A DNA stretch of 64,000 nucleotides. It comes from Bin5 sp965218625. GTDB taxonomy: Bacteria > Chloroflexota > Anaerolineae > Caldilineales > Caldilineaceae. The stretch spans positions 1 through 64,000 of the forward strand of contig CBDCLG010000016.1 of NCBI GenBank assembly GCA_965218625.1, in the 5' to 3' direction. Shown here in pieces: positions 9,216 to 17,675 of the stretch. Within the stretch, counting starts at the first letter, position 1, and each line of letters opens with the position of its first letter. Made by a program: the position numbers and the translations under genes. Under the pieces are notes generated by a model, which worked only from the letters and a program-made list of their open reading frames with translations, made no database searches and had not been told where the DNA came from.

Positions 9216-10244
9216 TCACGAGTAGCTGACCCGGGGATCGACCCAGGCATAGCAGAGGTCCACGACGAGATTGACAAGGATGACGAGCGTACCGAGGACG
9301 GCGAGAATGGCGATCAGGATCGAGAAGTCCTTGGCCTGGGATGCCTGGGCGGTCCATTTGCCCATGCCACTGATGTTGAAGGCCTGCTCAAAGAAGGCGG
9401 AGCCGCCGATGATGTCGGGCACACTGCGGCCGATGACGGTGACGATGGGCAGGAGTGCGCTGCGGAACATGTGGCGGCTGCGCACGACGGACTCTCTGAG
9501 TCCCTTGGCGCGGGCGACGGTTACGTAGTCGGAGCGCATCGTTTCGAGCACACTCGTGCGCGTCCAGCGGATGAGGCCGGCCGAGCCGCTGATTCCCATG
9601 ACGAGTACCGGCAGCAGCAGATGGTAGACGCGATCGAGGAAGTCTCCGCCGGTGCGGGGGTTGTAGAGACCGCCTGCGGGGAACCAGCCCAAATGGACTG
9701 CAAAGTAGAGGATCGCGCCGGTGGCGATCAGGAAACCGGGAACACCGATGATGATGTAGGTGATGAATGAGACGATGTTGTCGAAGAGCGAGTATTGATA
9801 GTTGGCGGAGAGAGAGCCGACGAATACACCGATCAGGATGCTGAGCAGGGTGCCGAAGACGGAAAGGCGCACGGTCACGCTGATACGATTACGCATTTCG
9901 GGCCCAATGAGCTCGGCGGTCCTCATGCCGCGGCCGAAGTCACCCTGGAGCATCTTGCCCAACCACCTGCCGTATTGCAGCGGGATGGGGTCGTTGAGCC
10001 CGAGTTTTTGCTTCTGGAACTCGGTGTTGCTGATCGATTCTTCGTCGCTACGGCCCTTGTAGGCTTCCTGGATGCCCATCTGATCGCGCACCTGCTGGGC
10101 GGTCATCCCCTCGGTATCGGTGGCCATGAACATGAAGAGGGTTGGGTCGCCGGGCGCGAGGCGCATGAGGGCGAAGCTGCCGAAGGTCAGGACCAGGAGC
10201 ATGGGGAAGACGGCGAGGAGGCGGCGGAAGATGTATTGGGTCAA
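9216..10244 (-). CDS. Peptide-type ABC transporter permease, DppB-like
   Basis: A 342-residue inner-membrane permease pairing with the DppC-like protein encoded downstream. The start MTQYIFRRLLAVFPMLLVL is typical of the family, and the first helix is followed by LAPGDPTLF. The coupling loop reads SDYVTVARAKGLRESVVRSRHMFR, and the protein ends VDLCYAWVDPRVSYS. An insert near residues 45-65, with QMGIQEAYKGRSDEESI, lengthens the first periplasmic segment as in many thermophile and Chloroflexota homologues. It lies between the solute-binding protein gene and the DppC-like gene. Confidence 0.92.
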   Translation of the reverse strand: MTQYIFRRLLAVFPMLLVLTFGSFALMRLAPGDPTLFMFMATDTEGMTAQQVRDQMGIQEAYKGRSDEESISNTEFQKQKLGLNDPIPLQYGRWLGKMLQGDFGRGMRTAELIGPEMRNRISVTVRLSVFGTLLSILIGVFVGSLSANYQYSLFDNIVSFITYIIIGVPGFLIATGAILYFAVHLGWFPAGGLYNPRTGGDFLDRVYHLLLPVLVMGISGSAGLIRWTRTSVLETMRSDYVTVARAKGLRESVVRSRHMFRSALLPIVTVIGRSVPDIIGGSAFFEQAFNISGMGKWTAQASQAKDFSILIAILAVLGTLVILVNLVVDLCYAWVDPRVSYS

Positions 10245-10309
10245 CGGTCGTTTCCCTTCACGGAAGCCGGGTGTGTTGCGGCAGGATCGAGGACGCCCGC
10301 CCGGCGTTG

Positions 10310-10347
10310 CTGACCGGCGCCGGCGGAATTGAACCGGCGCCGGTCAG
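10310..10347. other. Perfect 14-bp stem-loop between binding-protein and permease genes
   Basis: CTGACCGGCGCCGG and its exact complement CCGGCGCCGGTCAG enclose a ten-base loop, 39 bases past the stop of the binding-protein gene and before the DppB-like gene. No T-run follows in the direction of transcription. It therefore resembles the 3'-end hairpins that protect binding-protein mRNA or attenuate permease expression, rather than a full terminator. A comparable hairpin occurs at the same place in the second ABC cassette (49419-49443). Confidence 0.7.
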
Positions 10348-10386
10348 TTTCATGCGGAACAGGAGGCTGGGCAGCCTTCGGGAAGG

Positions 10387-11985
10387 CTACTCAAGCCAGT
10401 ACCAGCTTGAGACGCCCTTCTCGCCGCGGGTGCCGAGGAAGTTGAAGGCCTCCTCGGGGATGAAGCCGCCGAGGGCGGCGTCGGTGACGTAGAACTCGGC
10501 GATCTGGGTGACGCCCCAGATGGGCCCGTCGTTGAAGTAGATGTTCATAATCTCTTCGCTGAGGCGGGTGAACTCATCGGGGTCGGTGGTGCCCATGGCT
10601 TCGACGCACTTGGAGCGGAACTCCTCGTTGCACCAGTGGAAGATGGAGGGCCAGTAGTCTTCTTCGCAGGAGCCTACCCAGTAGGTGCAGTTGCGGATGG
10701 TGTTCATGACCCAGCCGCCGACCATGTCGATGTCGTAGTTGCCGTCGGCGCGGCGTTCCTGGCGGAGCTCTTCGCCCTGCAGGATTTCGCTCTCGATGCC
10801 GACTGCGGCGAGCTGCTGCTGGAGCAGGACCGGGGCGTCGCCGCCGGCGCCGGTGAGGATGGAGAGCACGCGACCGGACTCCCATTCACCTGCGGCTTCG
10901 GCTTCGGCGAGCAGCTGCATGGACATTTCGGGGTTGTACTGCCGCGGCAGGACGAGGTTTTCGTCGCAGTCGGGGCAGAATGAGTCGGCGGCGCCGGCGA
11001 GGTGGCCGCGCAGGCCGAAGACGGAGTCTTCAGGGTCGCCGAAGCCGAAGTAGAGGACTTCGGCCCAGAGATCGCGGTCGATGGCGTAGGCGATGGCGTC
11101 CATCACCGTGCGTGAGAGTTTGCGGTCCCCCATGCGGTTGAGGCCGTAGCCGGTCATCATGAAGGTGCGGGGGTGGATGCTGACGTCGGGCAGGTCCTTG
11201 ACGGAGTCGTAGTCGGCGGCGCCGATCTTGATTACGTCGGACTGGCCTTCAAGGAAGTTTTCGAGGCGCAGGCCGGACTGTTCGGCGTAGCGCTTGACGC
11301 CGGGCTTGCCGTAGATGGCGTTGCCCCACCATTCTTCCCAGCGCTGGTTTTCGAGGAACTTGGCTTCCTCGTCGTACTTGACGACCTGGTAGGGGCCGCT
11401 GAAGACCTCGGGCATCCAGGCGTCGGGAAAGTCGCCGGCCCAGAGCTGGGCGGCGGTGAAGCCGCCGAGGTGATGTTCGGGCAGGATGCCGAGCATGCCG
11501 AGGTCGCGCCAGATCTGGCCGACGGGCGTGTCGAACTCGACGCGCATGTTGAAGTCGTCGATGATCTGGACGCCGGCGATGGTCTCGGTCTTGCCGTCGT
11601 AGTAGTCCTGGCCGCCGGAGACGTTGGGGATCATGCCGCGGGCGTCGCCGAGCCAGTAGTCGGCGTCGGCGTGGTAGAGCAGGTGGAGGGTGAAGGAGAC
11701 GTCTTCGGTGGTGATGGTTTCGCCGTCGCTCCACTGGCCTTCGGGGTAGAGCTCGATTTCGAGCGCGGTCCTGTCGTCGACGGGGTCGACGCGCTTGGCG
11801 AGCCAGGGTGTCGGCGTGGAGTTGCCGAGCGGCCCGAGGAAGATCAGCGGCATGACCGTCTGGTAGTAGGTCTCGCTGCCGAAGTTCCAGTTGCTGGCGG
11901 TGATCGAGCCCCAGACGCCGACGCCGAAGCGGCCGCGGCCGGGCAGGATCAGGAGCCGGTCCGAGCCGACGGTATCGGGGTTCAT
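10387..11985 (-). CDS. ABC transporter substrate-binding protein, family 5, without signal peptide
   Basis: A 532-residue protein matching the mature part of family 5 (DppA/OppA-like) binding proteins, with WSDGETITTEDVSFTLHL, NRMGDRKLSRTVMDAIAYAIDR and the C-terminal ligand lobe. It starts directly with MNPDTVGSDRLLILPGRGRF. In frame upstream only 18 more codons (AAAAAEIPDADLA) separate it from a TGA, and no hydrophobic signal or lipobox cysteine is encoded in any frame nearby. As written it would stay in the cytosol and could not serve the permeases. Either the 5' end was lost or there is an upstream frameshift. It is the first gene of the DppABC-type cassette. Confidence 0.88.
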   Translation of the reverse strand: MNPDTVGSDRLLILPGRGRFGVGVWGSITASNWNFGSETYYQTVMPLIFLGPLGNSTPTPWLAKRVDPVDDRTALEIELYPEGQWSDGETITTEDVSFTLHLLYHADADYWLGDARGMIPNVSGGQDYYDGKTETIAGVQIIDDFNMRVEFDTPVGQIWRDLGMLGILPEHHLGGFTAAQLWAGDFPDAWMPEVFSGPYQVVKYDEEAKFLENQRWEEWWGNAIYGKPGVKRYAEQSGLRLENFLEGQSDVIKIGAADYDSVKDLPDVSIHPRTFMMTGYGLNRMGDRKLSRTVMDAIAYAIDRDLWAEVLYFGFGDPEDSVFGLRGHLAGAADSFCPDCDENLVLPRQYNPEMSMQLLAEAEAAGEWESGRVLSILTGAGGDAPVLLQQQLAAVGIESEILQGEELRQERRADGNYDIDMVGGWVMNTIRNCTYWVGSCEEDYWPSIFHWCNEEFRSKCVEAMGTTDPDEFTRLSEEIMNIYFNDGPIWGVTQIAEFYVTDAALGGFIPEEAFNFLGTRGEKGVSSWYWLE

Positions 11986-12440
11986 GGCGAGGTCGGCGTC
12001 GGGGATTTCAGCTGCGGCTGCGGCTGCGTTTTTGGGTCAGTTGGAATCAGTGTAGCGGATGTCTGGATGTCTTGCACGGTTTTGGAGCAAACTGGGTGAA
12101 CTGGGCTTGAATCCGCGAAGGGGGGGATGGGTGGATCCACGGATTTGCACGAATTTACACGAAGGGGAGAAGGAGGATCAGCGAAGGGGGAAGCAGGCTC
12201 AGGGCGAGGGTGTAAAATGGAGCAATTTGTCAGGCCTGTGGAGGGGCATCACGATGGTAAAGGGAAGGCGCCAACTTCTACTCTTACAACCCTGAGAGAC
12301 CACATCAAAGTCTCAACTATCGCGCGCCGGCGAAAGAGCAGTTCGTGCTCTGTTCAGAGCCGGCCGCATTCGCCCAAATGCACCTTATTTTTCCCATTTC
12401 GTTGTCAAACGATTGGGGCTCCCCATACAAACTTCCTGCT
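11986..12440. other. Gene-free region upstream of the peptide-type ABC cassette
   Basis: No protein gene is supported in these 455 bases. The part next to the binding-protein gene may be its missing 5' region. The segment around 12128-12165, GTGGATCCACGGATTTGC continuing into ATTTACACGAA, resembles low-complexity intergenic sequence common in this kind of genome. A six-base-pair hairpin, AGAGCA-GTTCG-TGCTCT, lies at 12334-12350. No convincing promoter was found for the minus-strand cassette. Confidence 0.4.
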
Positions 12441-13178
12441 TTAATTCGGCGGGCATGAATTGGTATCGTATCCACGCATGGGATCAAAAGCGCTGAACGC
12501 GATGAGTGATTCCGGTGAGATGTCTGGAATTTCACTAACGAGGGTGATAATGTTGTCGTCGGGAGAGACGGTAAGCCGGGCTTCAGTTTGCACTTGTGTC
12601 AGCGTGTTGCGCTGCGCGGATTCGAACAGAGCGATATTGAGTGCTTCTTCAAGAAGTTGGGTGGCTGGTGGTGGGTCTATTACGTCCGAGAAGATGTCGG
12701 AAAATGCCATGAACATATATTCAAATCGGTCAGACTCTTTTTCGTCTTCGAGATCCGTGTCTATATAGACAAGCCACATGTATTCGGGGGCGTCTTTGTC
12801 TCTACCCTTTCTGTAGAGTTCTATTTCTTTGGGGAGACCCCTCAGGTGAAAAACAACCGAAAGGATTTCGCCATCCAAGTCAGATTCCACGTCGACGATG
12901 TCGACATAGCCTGGAATGTTGGTCGCGGCAGGGTCATTTGCCACCTGACCTACCGTCACATAGACCAAATTGGCTTGACGCTCACTGATAAAGTCCTCAG
13001 ACATTTCTATGTCGGGGCAGTCAGCGAGATTCTCTTTCGCAGCTGTTATGATTTGACCTTCATTCCAGTCGGGCGTAGGTTCAGGCGTTGGTTCAAGAAT
13101 CGCCGTGGGCTCTGGCGTGATCGGAACGCAAGCGGCCAGAAGAAGAGCGATGCCACCGAGCAGGAGATTCCTGTTCAT
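12441..13178 (-). CDS. Lipoprotein, hypothetical
   Basis: A 245-residue predicted lipoprotein. Residues 1-17 form a signal peptide ending in the lipobox LLLAAC. A short Pro/Glu/Thr linker (TPEPTAILEPTPEPTPD) leads into a globular acidic domain with no recognised family. ATG 13178 was selected for GGAGAA seven bases upstream and because the signal peptide begins there; a longer frame exists but has no ribosome site. The gene marks the beginning of an AT-richer accessory segment. Its role at the cell surface is unknown. Confidence 0.75.
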   Translation of the reverse strand: MNRNLLLGGIALLLAACVPITPEPTAILEPTPEPTPDWNEGQIITAAKENLADCPDIEMSEDFISERQANLVYVTVGQVANDPAATNIPGYVDIVDVESDLDGEILSVVFHLRGLPKEIELYRKGRDKDAPEYMWLVYIDTDLEDEKESDRFEYMFMAFSDIFSDVIDPPPATQLLEEALNIALFESAQRNTLTQVQTEARLTVSPDDNIITLVSEIPDISPESLIAFSAFDPMRGYDTNSCPPN

Positions 13179-13446
13179 ACTGTTTTCTCCGACTTTGTAG
13201 TCTAAATGCGAAGGGGAGGACTTCAGAATAAAATCGAATAAGGAAGATGGCGACAAGCTTTTCTAAGCGTTGCGCAACTTGAGTGGGGTTACAAATGTGC
13301 GGAGGTTCCCGGTGTCTCGGTTTGATGGCGTTCGGTTTACTGATGATGTATGTCAAGCGCCAATCCAGGAACTCCGACCAAGTCAAGGAATGGGGCATGG
13401 GGCCAAATGGCATTGGGTTCGCAATCGCCAAAACCGAGGTTCCAAA

Positions 13447-13662
13447 ATGCGAATACTCAAACGGCTGGCAACCTATCTGGCTCGGATCGGGATTATCGCT
13501 TTCGCAGTTGTGGTGGTCGCTATCCTGACGTCCGGCCCGGACAATTTGATAAGCCACTTCATCCTGGAGGGCATCGTGGAGCCAGTGTGCTGCTTCATTC
13601 CAGCGTTGCTGATGGGAACTATCGGATTTTCAACCATTTTATTTGGTCGACGGCGCATCTGA
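13447..13662 (+). CDS. Small membrane protein, hypothetical
   Basis: A possible 71-residue protein beginning MRILKRLATYLARIG at ATG 13447, preceded by GAGG seven bases upstream. Two hydrophobic stretches (around 11-28 and 45-65) flank a short polar segment, and the C-terminus is FGRRRI. The positive ends and two-helix layout are typical of small orphan membrane proteins. No homologous family is recognised. It lies divergent from the lipoprotein gene, in AT-richer sequence. Confidence 0.4.
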   Translation: MRILKRLATYLARIGIIAFAVVVVAILTSGPDNLISHFILEGIVEPVCCFIPALLMGTIGFSTILFGRRRI

Positions 13663-13898
13663 GTACGGCCAAAAATTTATTTTTTTGACGAAGACCTGCG
13701 TCGCAGTGTGGGACATGGAAGAAGCAAGCTATGCCAGGTTGATGCAGTGCCTAAGCTGCATAAGGGGATGAAAGCCTATTTCGGCTATTACAGAATAATG
13801 TATTCAAGGGTGTCGCAAGGCCATCTCTTCCTTGAGGACAGGTTCGTCAACAGAGGAATGTGAGAGGACTTTGCCGATTTCTTTGGACTGGAGGACTG
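13663..13898 (+). other. Possible remnant of an unknown small gene
   Basis: After a run of seven T residues at about 13680, an open plus-strand frame of roughly 60 codons ends MKAYFGYYRIMYSRVSQGH...NRGM at 13861. Its amino-acid composition looks protein-like, but it has no ATG near its beginning. It may be the 3' part of a decayed gene. I could not assign it. Confidence 0.25.
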
Positions 13899-14177
13899 AT
13901 GCAAGCGCGCACGTTTCAAGATATAGTGGCGATGAGTGGATTCTCCATGCTCTTGTCGTACAAATATGAGAAAGGAATTCTGGAGATCACGCTCGAGCTG
14001 GAAGAGCCGGAGGTCGAGGTCACCGTCTACATTCCAACCGATATTGTCCGCGTAGATGACCTGAGCTTTCTAAAGAATCGTTCCAATTATAGTTTTTTGA
14101 AGCTAGAGGAGATCGAGGAACATCTTGAACGAGTTGCCATGGCTTTTGCGTGCCGTCCAGCGACTTTGGACGAATGA
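13899..14177 (+). CDS. Small acidic protein, hypothetical
   Basis: A 92-residue protein starting MQARTFQDIVAMSGF at ATG 13899, with GGAGG four to five bases upstream; a longer frame starting at 13860 is less likely. It is rich in Glu and alternates hydrophobic and charged residues (ITLELEEPEVEVTVYIP), suggesting a small beta-rich cytosolic fold followed by a helix (LKLEEIEEHLERVAMAF). No family is recognised. Its stop overlaps the start of another small frame at 14174, which suggests translational coupling. Confidence 0.45.
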   Translation: MQARTFQDIVAMSGFSMLLSYKYEKGILEITLELEEPEVEVTVYIPTDIVRVDDLSFLKNRSNYSFLKLEEIEEHLERVAMAFACRPATLDE

Positions 14178-14338
14178 TGCGCGAGGTCAGGTCTGGTTAT
14201 TCCCTTGCCTACGGTCGAAAGGCAAAGGAATTCCCTTGGTTGCTTAGCGTGAGAATAGACCAACAACGATTCCCGCTTATCGTCGCGTGCTTAGTTGCCG
14301 ATCTGCGTGCTATTCGATGGGTCTTCGCAGAATCCTGA
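14174..14338 (+). CDS. Very small ORF overlapping the preceding gene, hypothetical
   Basis: A possible 54-residue product (MMREVRSGYSLAYGRKAKEF to WVFAES) whose ATG overlaps the stop codon of the preceding gene by four bases, a geometry typical of translational coupling. There is a hydrophobic patch (FPLIVACLVADLRAI) but no identifiable domain. It could equally be a chance frame. It lies in the same AT-richer segment and is followed by decayed sequence. Confidence 0.3.
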   Translation: MMREVRSGYSLAYGRKAKEFPWLLSVRIDQQRFPLIVACLVADLRAIRWVFAES

Positions 14339-14492
14339 GCAGATGCTTGCGGCAGACCCAACGGCCGGTCCACGAATGGGCGAAAACGGGGAAGCTCTGA
14401 TTGGCATTCGCGTTTCGAGGAGACGATCAGCGGGGAAGTTTACTGTCGCGAACCGTGCTAGCTTCATGACCTCACAAGAGACTTATTCGGTT

Positions 14493-14645
14493 ACGCCTTA
14501 AGGAATCTCTTGAAGGATGGGCGGAGACAGCAATGGACTGGGTGTTCGGGGCATTCTTTCATCGGCTTGTCTGATCCTTATAGATCATCTGTGGCGACAA
14601 GAGTACCTTTGCAGAAAGTGTGATCGACGGGACGCACCAGTCTTA
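14493..14645 (+). repeat. Left copy of a 153-bp duplicated, decayed gene segment
   Basis: This segment is homologous to 15997-16149, equal in length, with strongest identity over GACTGGGTGTTCGGGGCATTCT and over CAGAAAGTGTGATCGACGGG. The two copies translate to related peptides (WVFGAFFHRL here, WVFGAFYRPY in the other; FAESVIDG against LAESVIDG). This copy contains in-frame stops and so is a pseudogene fragment. Homology stops exactly at the left boundary of the insertion sequence. Confidence 0.7.
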
Positions 14646-15868
14646 GGGAACGTCTGAACAAGTCCACATGTGGTGGATTGAGATGAATGGTGGGGGAAGC
14701 AGGAAGATTTTCAACCGGCCTGGGCTGAGTCAGCAGGCAGTTGCCGTGCTGAGGCAAGCCTGTTTGCGCCTCAAAACGGCTCGGCGGCGGGCCTGTCGCC
14801 GCTATCAAAGTGATTGCGGCGCACGACTCCCTTTGTCACACCGCCAAGTGGCGCTCGGCTGTCATCAAGTTGGCCAGCGCCAGCAGAAACGTCAGCCGTT
14901 GCGTGTTCTTGGCCAGGCCGCGATAGCGCACCTTGGCATAGCCGAAGCGCCGCTTCACCTGCAGGAACGGATGCTCCACCTTTGCTCTGACCGACGCCTT
15001 ACGCTTCTCGGCCAACGCCTCCTCGCTTTCAGACGGCAGTTGCCGCCGTCGCCCAGGCCTCAGCGCCACATGCCACTCTACATCCAGCGCCCGCATCTCC
15101 GCCCGCTTGGCCACGCCCTGATAGCCAGCGTCGCCCCACACCTCCTTCTCGCCTCCGTGCAACAGGCGCGAAGCCACGGTCACGTCATGCACGTTCGCCG
15201 CTGTCGTCGCCACGCTATGTACGATTCCCGTCTCAGCGTCGGCGCCGATATGCAGCTTCATCCCAAAATGCTACTGATTCCCCTTCTTCGTCTGATGCAT
15301 CTCAGGGTCGCGTCGCCGCGCGCGATTCTTCGTCGTCGACGGCGCCTCGATGATGCTGGCATCGATGATCGTTCCCTCCCGCAACCGCACTCCCTGCGAC
15401 TCCAGATGACGATTGATCTCCTCCAATAGAATCGACCCCAACTCGTGTCTCGCCAGCAGATGACGAAAGTTCAGTATCGTCGTCTCGTCCGGCAGCGCAC
15501 CCGACAACCGCAGCCCCACAAACCGTCGCACCGACTCGACCTCGTAGAGCATATCCTCCATGCCAGGGTCGCTCAGGTTGTAGAACAACTGCACACAGTA
15601 GATGCGCAGCATCACCGACAACGGATACGGCCGCCGGCCGCGTCCCGCCTTGGGATAGTGCGGCCGGATACGCGCTTCCAGCTGACGCCACGGAATCAGA
15701 CCATCCATCCGCTCCAGGAATTTCTCCCGACGCGTCTTGCGTTTCTTGCTTTCGTATTCCAACTCCCCAAATGTCGGCTGCTCCATTGTCCTCTTCCCCC
15801 ATTTTCCTGTCGCACGCCCACTATTGCAGTATTATGCCACAATCAATCAGACTTGTTCAGAGTATCCC
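14646..15868 (-). mobile_element. IS5-type insertion sequence, 1223 bp
   Basis: The element is bounded by imperfect 19-bp inverted repeats, GGGAACGTCTGAACAAGTC at 14646-14664 and GACTTGTTCAGAGTATCCC at 15850-15868 (16 of 19 match when one is complemented). A TA dinucleotide flanks both ends and may be a short target duplication. A single minus-strand transposase gene fills the interior, and it carries an in-frame stop. Insertion lies at the end of the duplicated segment 14493-14645. Confidence 0.85.
14836..15786 (-). pseudogene. IS5-family transposase split by an in-frame amber codon
   Basis: DDE transposase of about 316 residues. The first part, from ATG 15786 (MEQPTFGELEYESKKRKTRR), contains the first catalytic Asp in TIIDASIIEAP and ends KKGNQ at TAG 15268-15270. 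The same frame continues directly with HFGMKLHIGADAETG, the second Asp in WGDAGYQG and the Glu in RAKVEHPFLQVKRRFGY. Relatives have Trp in this position (KGNQWxFGMK), so a single TGG to TAG change explains the break. All three catalytic residues and both inverted repeats remain, so the element may be newly inactivated and still mobilisable in trans. Confidence 0.9.
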
Positions 15869-15996
15869 TAGAGTGATTCCCGAATGTAGCCAAGAGCAAT
15901 CCACTAGCAGGTCGCAATTCGTCGGGACCCTCCGTTCTTACTCCAGATCATGACATCAAGAACTACATGCCGGACCACTAAGAGGGCCTGCCGGCA

Positions 15997-16149
15997 ACGC
16001 CATTGCGAGTCTCTTGGTGTATTGAGTAAAGGCAGTTAGGGGCTGGGTGTTCGGAGCTTTCTATCGGCCGTATGACTGTTCCTCACAAATCATGTTTGGT
16101 AACCAAAGTACTCTGGCAGAAAGTGTAATCGACGGGATGTACAACCTTA
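15997..16149 (+). repeat. Right copy of the 153-bp duplicated, decayed gene segment
   Basis: Homologous to 14493-14645 over its whole length. The reading frame WVFGAFYRPYD to LAESVIDGMYNL continues for some 60 codons past the repeat (through SWWASFWGQAQGP), but there is a stop upstream and no convincing start. It therefore looks like the surviving internal part of an unknown gene. The stretch 15869-15996 between the insertion sequence and this copy holds nothing recognisable. Confidence 0.6.
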
Positions 16150-16194
16150 GCTGGTGGGCCAGCTTTTGGGGCCAAGCTCAGGGGCCGATCACTA

Positions 16195-16637
16195 TTAAAA
16201 GCAGATCCATTTTCGCTTTCGGGGCATCGCAGCCTTCACAAACCTTGCCAAGAACGCACCCGGTGAAAGAACAGATAACAAGAGGAAGCATTTCCACAGG
16301 GAGTTCAGACCCAGAGAGTGCAGATAGCCCCATTGGCTATCAATGTCGATGCCGGTGAGATTCTTGTAAGCCATCATGCGGAAGTCACAATAATACTCCG
16401 AGTCTGGAGAATCCTCCGCGGCAGTTGTTGACATGGTTCCCCCATATGGATTGACGCACGGTAAGACAGGAACAGCCCCGCAAGCATATATCGTTCTCTA
16501 CCTTCTTCTGTCGCTAACAGTTGCATGCGAAAAGGCATTATCTTGTCCATATACTCCTGGAGGTATGGGAAGACATCTTGCTCCTCTTCGGTATATGAAA
16601 AAACATCAATTATGGTTTGTGTGATCTCATCTACCAT
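16195..16637 (-). pseudogene. Hypothetical protein with C-terminal membrane helix, frameshifted
   Basis: The first part starts MVDEITQTIIDVFSYTEEEQ at 16637 and reads to RASIHMG. The second part, TMSTTAAEDSPDSEYYCDFR onward, is in a different frame and ends in a hydrophobic helix (LWKCFLLLSVLSPGAFLARF) and a basic tail. The break is at a run of five G residues (coding strand) near 16441; one extra G would give a continuous protein of about 147 residues. No family is recognised. Alternatively these are two overlapping genes, since the second frame begins with its own ATG at 16434. Confidence 0.4.
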
Positions 16638-16738
16638 GGAATGTAATCCCGTTCTTTCACGCTGTGGGCTATTGCAGACCAATAGGGCCTAATTTACACG
16701 TTTGGCGGCTTGGCGACAAGGCCATTCGAGCAGGGTTA

Positions 16739-16845
16739 CAGGGCAATCGCGTCTAAATCTGGACGCCAATATAACCCACAAAGGGCACCCACAAGGGGTG
16801 CCCCTACCAATTGTCATTCGTTTTCGGCTGAAAAACCGATCTCCA
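16739..16845 (+). repeat. 107-bp dispersed intergenic repeat with hairpin, copy 1
   Basis: This sequence recurs at 27461-27567 with the same length and about 90 percent identity (11 differences counted by eye). It contains an internal hairpin, GGGCACCC-ACAAG-GGGTGCCC, and ends CTGAAAAACCGATCTCCA. The hairpin arms differ between copies in a compensating way, an A-T pair here against G-C there. It lies in the 16638-16996 gap, between the hypothetical gene and the PIN toxin gene, which otherwise shows no gene. Confidence 0.85.
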
Positions 16846-16996
16846 GTCGGCGAAAACCTTAAGAATTTGCGACCGCGCCCTATGATTTGCACTGTTCTCG
16901 GCGTTTTTTGGGAGTTGGGCTCGAATCAGGTAGTGTCGCGGGGTCTTGACCCAATCTGATGCAATCGCCCTGAGCAGGCTTAATGCTTCTCGGGCC

Positions 16997-17404
16997 TTAC
17001 CGATCGGGAGAGGGTGGAGCGATGTTTTCGCAGTTGGGGCCGCCGGTGCGGCTGAGCTTTCGGTCGAGGGGCGCCAGGGGGCCATCGAGCGCCTCCGCTA
17101 ATGCAACGTACCATGCATCGTAGCTGGTTAGAGTGCTGCTCAACGTCCTAATCCGCTCAGCAAAGGGCGCGAAGGGAAACAGCTGTATGTCCAGCCGCAG
17201 AAGCATTCTATGCGCGCTGGTGGCTTCGATACGTGGCTTCTTCTCACCTTGCTCCAGCCGGCGGAGGATATTCCTGGCCTCGACGAGAACCAGCTCCTGT
17301 CCGGCCAGCTCGCCTGCGGCAAATGTAGCTTCCGCCCACCGACCCTTGTTTCCTGATTCGACCGGGCCTGCGACAAGCGCGGATGCGTCAACGACCGTTG
17401 TCAC
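16997..17404 (-). CDS. PIN-domain toxin, VapC-like
   Basis: A 135-residue PIN-domain ribonuclease of the VapC type. The acidic site is formed by Asp in TTVVDASALV, Glu in LVEARNIL and Asp in SYDAWYVALAEAL, with a further Asp in APLDRKL. VapC toxins cleave RNA (often initiator tRNA or rRNA) when freed from their antitoxin. The start is GTG 17404, which overlaps the end of the upstream antitoxin frame by 17 bases, the usual arrangement for this module. The toxin is intact while the antitoxin is not. Confidence 0.85.
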   Translation of the reverse strand: MTTVVDASALVAGPVESGNKGRWAEATFAAGELAGQELVLVEARNILRRLEQGEKKPRIEATSAHRMLLRLDIQLFPFAPFAERIRTLSSTLTSYDAWYVALAEALDGPLAPLDRKLSRTGGPNCENIAPPSPDR

Positions 17405-17675
17405 AGGCGCGCAGGATATGGTCCGGTTCGACCCGTGTTTCGGCCACTGCCTTGCGCGCGCGGACGCCTTCCAGCCATGTGGCAATGGAGGGACGCGAGG
17501 CGATACGCTCCAACTCGCAAGGTAGGAACTCTTGCATGGACTGGCGCTGCCGCGTTCGGCGGCAGCGATGATGTCGACGCGGCTGCTGGCGGTCGGTTCG
17601 TTGGCGCGTAGGAGGACGGCGCTGGCGTAAACTTGGTCGGTGTGCGTGTGTGGCTGACGGCGATGTCGCAGACAT
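17388..17675 (-). pseudogene. VapB/FitA-type antitoxin, frameshifted
   Basis: Antitoxin partner of the PIN toxin. The C-terminal toxin-binding half is clear in one frame: SMQEFLPCELERIASRP, then WLEGVRARKAVAETRV and DHILRACDNGR. The N-terminal DNA-binding half lies in other frames, with VYASAVLLRANEPTASSR and DIIAAAERG just before SMQEF, and the probable start at ATG 17675 (AAGGA upstream). At least two frame changes, near 17545 and 17640, are needed to restore a protein of about 95 residues. As written no functional antitoxin would be made. Confidence 0.65.

Noticed and set aside
5718..12099. Long plus-strand frames opposite the aminotransferase, sialidase-like, permease and binding-protein genes
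   Set aside because: They are low-complexity Ala/Gly/Val/Asp-rich shadows of well-recognised minus-strand genes and have no ribosome sites or family motifs.
15268..15270. Recoding of the transposase TAG (pyrrolysine or readthrough)
   Set aside because: The residue is Trp in relatives and one base change explains it. No recoding signal or machinery is visible in the window.
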